This document shows, piece by piece, positions 5,085 to 7,071 of a DNA stretch of 7,071 bases. The notes beneath the pieces are model-generated. The model saw nothing but the letters and a program-made list of their open reading frames with translations, searched no databases and was not told the origin of the DNA. Position 1 is the stretch's first letter. Each line of letters begins with the position of its first letter. Origin of the DNA: Acidobacteriota bacterium (GTDB taxonomy: Bacteria > Acidobacteriota > Thermoanaerobaculia > Thermoanaerobaculales > Thermoanaerobaculaceae); contig JAJXUY010000072.1 in NCBI GenBank assembly GCA_021782525.1, positions 1-7,071 on the forward strand, given 5' to 3'. The translations under genes were made by a program, and so were the position numbers.

Positions 5085-7071
5085 GCCCGGATCCGAGCGC
5101 GCGGCCGGTCACCGTTGCGCTGGCCGGCCAGCCCAACGTCGGCAAGTCGACGGTGTTCAACCGGCTCACGGGCCTGAACCAGCACGTCGGCAACTGGCCG
5201 GGCAAAACGGTCGAGCAGAAGACCGGCGAGCTGGTCCACGACGGTACGGCGGTCCGCCTCGTCGACCTCCCCGGAACCTACGGCCTCACCGCCAACTCCG
5301 AGGAGGAGCGCATCGCGCGCGACTACATCCTGCGCGAGCGTCCCGACGTGGTCGTCGCGATCGTCAACGCCGCCGCGCTCGAGCGCAACCTCTACCTGGT
5401 CGCCGAGCTGCTCGCGCTGCCGAGCCCGGTGGTGATCGGGCTCAACATGATGGACGTCGCCGCCAGCCACGGCGTCCGCGTCGAGCCCGAGGTGCTCGAG
5501 GCGGCGCTCAAGCTTCCCGTGGTGCCGCTGGTCGCGGCGAGGAACCAGGGGATCGGCGAGCTGATCGACGCCGCGTTGCGCGTCGCCGCCAACCCGTCGG
5601 CGTTCGCCCCGACCCGCCCGGAGATGCGCCCGGCGCACCGCCCGATCCTCGCCGCGATCGCCGCGCTGCTGCCGGCGGCGCTGGTGCCGCCGTACCCCGC
5701 GTCCTGGGCGGCGCTGAAACTGCTCGAGGGCGACACCGAGATCGCGGCGCTGGTGCGCGAGCGCGCGCCCGAGGCCTGGCACGAGATCCACGCGCTGCTG
5801 CTGCAGCACGAGGACGCCTACCTCGACATCGCCGGCGGCCGCTACGAGTGGATCGCCCGCATGGTCCGCGCCGCGGTCGCCCGGCCGCGGGCCGGCGCGG
5901 TCACCGTGACCGACCGCATCGACCGCGTCGCCACCCACCCGCTGTGGGGGCTCGGCCTCCTCCTCGCCGTGCTGGCCGGCGTGTTCTGGCTGACGTACAC
6001 GGCCGCGGCGCCGCTGGTCGCCCTGCTCGGCCGCTTGATCGGCGGGTCGCTGGCCGGCGCCGCGCGCGAGGCCCTCTCGTCGGGCCCGCCCTGGCTGGCG
6101 CGGTTCGTGGCCGACGGTCTCATCGGCGGCGCCGGCATGGTGTTCTCGTTCCTGCCGATCCTGGTCTTCTTCTTCGCGCTGATGGGGGTCCTCGAGGACG
6201 TCGGGTACATGGCCAGGATGGCGTTCGTGATGGACCGCTTCATGCACCGGATCGGGCTGCACGGCAAGTCCTCGCTGCCGCTGTTCCTCGGCTTCGGCTG
6301 CAACATCCCGGCCGTGCTCGGTACGCGCATCATCGAGGACCGCCGCGCCCGTCTGCTGACGCTCCTGCTCGCCCCGCTCGTCCCGTGCACGGCCCGACTC
6401 GCGGTCGTCACCTTCCTGGCGCCGGCGTTCTTCGGCGAGCTCGCGACGTGGGTCATGGTCGGCCTCGTCTCGCTCAACCTGGTCGTCCTCGTCGTGGTCG
6501 GGGTGACGCTCAACCGGCTCGCGTTCCGCGGCGCGAAGACCGCCTTCATCATGGAGATGCCGCTCTACCACGCCCCCAACCTGCGGACGATCGGGCTCTT
6601 CGTCTGGAACAACCTCACCTCGTTCCTGAAGAAGGCGAGCACGGTGATCGTGGTCGTCTCCGCCGCGGTCTGGGCGCTCGCCCAGTGGCCCGGGCCGGGG
6701 ATGCAGCACAGCGCCCTCGCCGCCGTCGGCCGCGTCCTCTCCCCGGTCGGCGCGTGGCTCGGCCTCGGCGACTGGCGCTTCATCGTCGCGCTGCTTTCCA
6801 GCTTCGTGGCGAAGGAGAACACGATCGCGACGCTCGGCGTGCTGTTCAACGCCGGCGAGGGCGGCGCCGGTCTCGCGCGCCAGGTCGCCGCAGCCCTCCC
6901 CCCGTCCGCCGCGCTCGCCTTCCTCGTGGTCCAGGTGCTCTTCGTGCCCTGCGTCGCGACCGTCGCCGTCACCAAGCAGGAGGCCGGGTGGCGGTGGGCG
7001 CTCGCCGGCGTCCTCCTCCTCCTGACCGTCTCGCTCGGGCTCGGCGTGGTCGCGTTCCAGCTCGCCTCGAG
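5081..7071 (+). CDS. feoB: FeoB ferrous iron transporter, 3' end outside window
   Basis: Inner-membrane Fe(II) importer with an N-terminal GTPase domain. 663 codons are visible and the frame stays open to the last base; family members end at roughly 650-800 aa, so little may be missing. G motifs: G1 GQPNVGKS (16-23), G2 region VGNWPGKTVE (36-45), G3 DLPG (62-65), G4 NMMD (122-125), G5 region near VAARNQG (151-157). A helical spacer follows to about 277, then TDRIDRVATHPLWG (277-290) leads into the membrane part. Gate 1 is GFGCNIP (404-410, Cys407). Gate 2 is PCTARL followed by Ala (435-441), where E. coli-type FeoB has SCSARLP; I recall the same variant in Geobacter FeoB. SFVAKEN (574-580) and VPC (Cys624) are later conserved segments. 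Asn96 stands where the common VVDA motif has Asp. The GTG start is supported by the GTGA overlap with feoA and AGGG six bases upstream. Likely repressed with feoA by the upstream DtxR-like protein. Confidence 0.96.
   Translation, partial: MSPDPSARPVTVALAGQPNVGKSTVFNRLTGLNQHVGNWPGKTVEQKTGELVHDGTAVRLVDLPGTYGLTANSEEERIARDYILRERPDVVVAIVNAAALERNLYLVAELLALPSPVVIGLNMMDVAASHGVRVEPEVLEAALKLPVVPLVAARNQGIGELIDAALRVAANPSAFAPTRPEMRPAHRPILAAIAALLPAALVPPYPASWAALKLLEGDTEIAALVRERAPEAWHEIHALLLQHEDAYLDIAGGRYEWIARMVRAAVARPRAGAVTVTDRIDRVATHPLWGLGLLLAVLAGVFWLTYTAAAPLVALLGRLIGGSLAGAAREALSSGPPWLARFVADGLIGGAGMVFSFLPILVFFFALMGVLEDVGYMARMAFVMDRFMHRIGLHGKSSLPLFLGFGCNIPAVLGTRIIEDRRARLLTLLLAPLVPCTARLAVVTFLAPAFFGELATWVMVGLVSLNLVVLVVVGVTLNRLAFRGAKTAFIMEMPLYHAPNLRTIGLFVWNNLTSFLKKASTVIVVVSAAVWALAQWPGPGMQHSALAAVGRVLSPVGAWLGLGDWRFIVALLSSFVAKENTIATLGVLFNAGEGGAGLARQVAAALPPSAALAFLVVQVLFVPCVATVAVTKQEAGWRWALAGVLLLLTVSLGLGVVAFQLAS

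Noticed and set aside
4979..6709. A 576-codon open frame on the minus strand opposite feoB
   Set aside because: Rich in Arg, Glu, His, Asp and Gln without motifs, and it lies over a fully conserved feoB. Shadow of GC-rich codon use.

Overview
The window is a GC-rich (by eye about 70% G+C), tightly packed bacterial chromosome segment, with a few bases or overlaps between most genes. Seven genes can be supported and an eighth runs off the right edge. The gene types suggest a high-GC metal-reducing or anaerobe-type lineage: a NapC/NirT-type inner-membrane multiheme cytochrome resembling the Geobacter ImcH group, a feoAB ferrous-iron importer next to a DtxR/IdeR-like regulator as in Geobacter, and a DUF6125-type protein. 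Desulfuromonadia, Myxococcota, Deferrisomatota-like or Acidobacteriota would all fit. This is inference from gene content; no rRNA or other taxonomic marker is present.

Left part (1-3469, + strand). The 3' part of a glucokinase gene (1-867) is followed by an 86-base gap holding the least GC-rich patch of the region and a strong ribosome binding site. Next is a 621-residue membrane-anchored cytochrome c (954-2819) with 13 haem-binding motifs: one CX3CH followed by twelve CXXCH, the last seven packed into a 106-residue C-terminal array. A 217-residue transglutaminase-like protein (2816-3469) starts on a GTGA overlap with the cytochrome stop, so the two are probably translated together.

Middle part (3473-4173, - strand). 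A 173-residue DUF6125-like, cysteine-containing protein and a 59-residue helical protein form a two-gene unit with a one-base TGATG overlap. This unit converges on the cytochrome unit with a 3-base gap and diverges from the iron operon.

Right part (4268-7071, + strand). A DtxR/IdeR-family metalloregulator, feoA and feoB overlap one another (7 and 4 bases). A near-palindrome TTAGGCTATCCTAA at 4268-4281, just upstream of the regulator, matches 13 of the last 14 positions of the DtxR/IdeR box consensus as I remember it. This suggests an autoregulated Fe(II) import operon that senses ferrous iron. The box lies between divergent units, so it may also control the DUF6125-like pair. feoB is cut by the window end after 663 codons.

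The points most worth pursuing are the haem-array extension of the ImcH-like cytochrome with its CX3CH first motif, the transglutaminase-like gene coupled to it, and the possible iron-regulated status of the DUF6125-like/small-protein pair. I saw no tRNA, rRNA, CRISPR array, insertion sequence or prophage signal.
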